Of a DNA stretch of 64,000 bases, positions 63,096 through 64,000 are shown piece after piece. Position numbers and translations under genes: made by a program. Numbering within the stretch: the stretch's first letter is position 1; every line of letters begins with the position of its first letter. Location: NCBI RefSeq assembly GCF_029855045.1, contig NZ_CP123228.1:868001-932000 (forward strand), written 5' to 3'. This DNA is from Piscinibacter sp. XHJ-5 (lineage in GTDB: Bacteria > Pseudomonadota > Gammaproteobacteria > Burkholderiales > Burkholderiaceae_C). The notes below the pieces were generated by a model. The model searched no databases. It was given only the letters and a program-made list of their open reading frames with translations, and had not been told where the DNA came from.

Positions 63096-64000
63096 TCATG
63101 CGGCCTGCCTCACCGTCGAGAAGGTCTTCGCGTCGCTGATCTTCAGCTCGGCGGCGACCACGCCGGTGCGGCCGTCCTCGAACTTCACCTGGGTCTCGAT
63201 GTACTGCGAGGTCTTGCCTTCGTACATCGCCTCGACGAGCACCGCGTACTTCTCCTGGATGTAGCCGCGCCGCACCTTGCGCGTGCGGGTGAGCTCGCCG
63301 TCGTCGGCATCCAGTTCCTTGTGCAGCACCAGGAAGCGCGTCACCTGGCTGCCGGCGAGCTTGTCGTCGGCAGCGAGGTCGGCATTGACCTTCTCGACGC
63401 AGTCCTTGATCAACGCGTAGACCTCGGGCTTCTGCGCGAGGTCGGTATACCCGGCGTACGGCAGGTTGTGGCGCTCCGCCCAGTTGCCCACCGCGTTGAA
63501 GTCGATGTTGATGAAGGCGCACACGCGGTCGCGCTTGTCGCCGAAAGCCACCGCCTCCTTGATGTGAGGGAAGAACTTCAGCTTGTTCTCCACGTACTTG
63601 GGCGCGAACATCGCGCCGTCATTGGGTCCGCCGACCAGGCGGCCGACGTCCTTCGCGCGGTCGATGATCTTCAGGTGCCCGGTCGCGTCGACGAAGCCGG
63701 CATCCCCGGTGCGGTACCAGCCTTCGGGCGACAGCACCTCGTCGGTGGCGACGGCGTTCTTGTAGTAGCCCTTCAGCAGGCCCGGCGATCGGATGAGGAT
63801 CTCGCCGCTGGTCGTCACCTGCAGCTCCACGCCTTCGCAGGGCACGCCGACCGTGTCGGCCTTGGCCGCGTTGTCGGGCTGCATGCAGACGAAGACCGCC
63901 GTCTCGGTGGAGCCGTACAGCTGCTTCAGGTTGACGCCGATGGCGCGGTAGAAGCTGAACAGATCCGGGCCGATCGCTTCTCCCGCGGTGTAGGCCACGC
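63096..64000 (-). CDS. Long-chain acyl/aryl-CoA ligase (AMP-binding), 5' end outside window
   Basis: The last 300 or so residues of an adenylate-forming ligase; the frame runs off the right edge. Visible motifs are the end of the core domain, KQLYGSTETAVFV, the P-loop-proximal ILIRSPGLLKGYYKN, the hinge-Asp region GWYRTGDAGFVDATGHLKIIDRAKDVGRLV, and the C-terminal domain with KFFPHIKEAVAFGDKRD. It is related to FadD15-type long-chain enzymes. It is the first visible gene of the liv-type operon and probably activates the imported acid, in parallel with the PaaK-like enzyme. Confidence 0.85.
   Translation of the reverse strand, partial: VAYTAGEAIGPDLFSFYRAIGVNLKQLYGSTETAVFVCMQPDNAAKADTVGVPCEGVELQVTTSGEILIRSPGLLKGYYKNAVATDEVLSPEGWYRTGDAGFVDATGHLKIIDRAKDVGRLVGGPNDGAMFAPKYVENKLKFFPHIKEAVAFGDKRDRVCAFINIDFNAVGNWAERHNLPYAGYTDLAQKPEVYALIKDCVEKVNADLAADDKLAGSQVTRFLVLHKELDADDGELTRTRKVRRGYIQEKYAVLVEAMYEGKTSQYIETQVKFEDGRTGVVAAELKISDAKTFSTVRQAA

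Overview
The window is about 64 kb of high-GC, gene-dense bacterial chromosome with few gaps and many short or overlapping gene junctions. The gene neighbourhoods suggest a betaproteobacterium of the order Burkholderiales. The main reasons are the rplM-rpsI-(DUF6776/bactofilin)-erpA / anmK-M23 peptidase / tyrS block, the dapF-DUF484-xerC block, a Bug/TctC-type binding protein and PEP-CTERM anchored proteins. A Rubrivivax/Leptothrix/Ideonella-like genus is plausible but cannot be proven from the sequence alone. I see no rRNA, tRNA, CRISPR array, insertion sequence or phage gene. No gene-free stretch exceeds 300 bases; the longest gaps are about 200-235 bases (14543-14746, 17264-17495, 46976-47210).

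Layout. (1) 1-8623: the C-terminal part of a large DUF4347-type repetitive surface protein, followed by a tight four-gene export-like operon. It encodes a TolC-like lipoprotein, two HlyD-like periplasmic adaptors, and a membrane M50 metalloprotease with a PqqD-like N-terminus and an HlyD-like C-terminus. No ABC exporter ATPase is visible. This is the best candidate for a poorly described system. (2) 8722-16621: stress and housekeeping genes (osmC, an RlmN/Cfr-like radical SAM methylase, a GFA protein, a CadC-like regulator divergent from an amidohydrolase, a VOC protein, glmS). (3) 16760-21752: an Lrp regulator, a PEP-CTERM protein, a large secreted subtilase and a Cys-rich lipoprotein. (4) 21769-25586: rlmI, xerC, DUF484, dapF. 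(5) 25718-30603: a PEP-CTERM beta-propeller protein, a three-gene redox operon (intradiol dioxygenase, siderophore-interacting-like flavoprotein, FAD oxidoreductase) and a ketopantoate-reductase-like gene.

(6) 30623-36111: a homoprotocatechuate meta-cleavage operon, hpaG1-hpaG2-hpaE-hpaD-hpaF-hpaH, divergent from the MarR repressor hpaR with repeated TGTTAACT operator motifs. (7) 36118-39810: an IorAB-type molybdenum hydroxylase followed by soxY and soxZ. The two places where c-type cytochrome genes would be expected hold only short remnants. (8) 39886-46975: a YbdK-type ligase, a Kef-like antiporter, htpG with a heat-shock (sigma-32) promoter, srkA, a DUF2726 protein and an acetyltransferase. 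(9) 47211-55241: ribosomal protein, iron-sulfur, cell-wall recycling, M23 peptidase, tyrS, CDF transporter and dtd genes.

(10) 55285-64000: a TctC-type binding protein, then a branched-chain-type ABC uptake operon (livG, livH, livM, binding protein, livF) bracketed by two acyl/aryl-CoA ligases, the first cut by the window edge. Together with the hpa operon this points to a metabolism rich in aromatic acid use.
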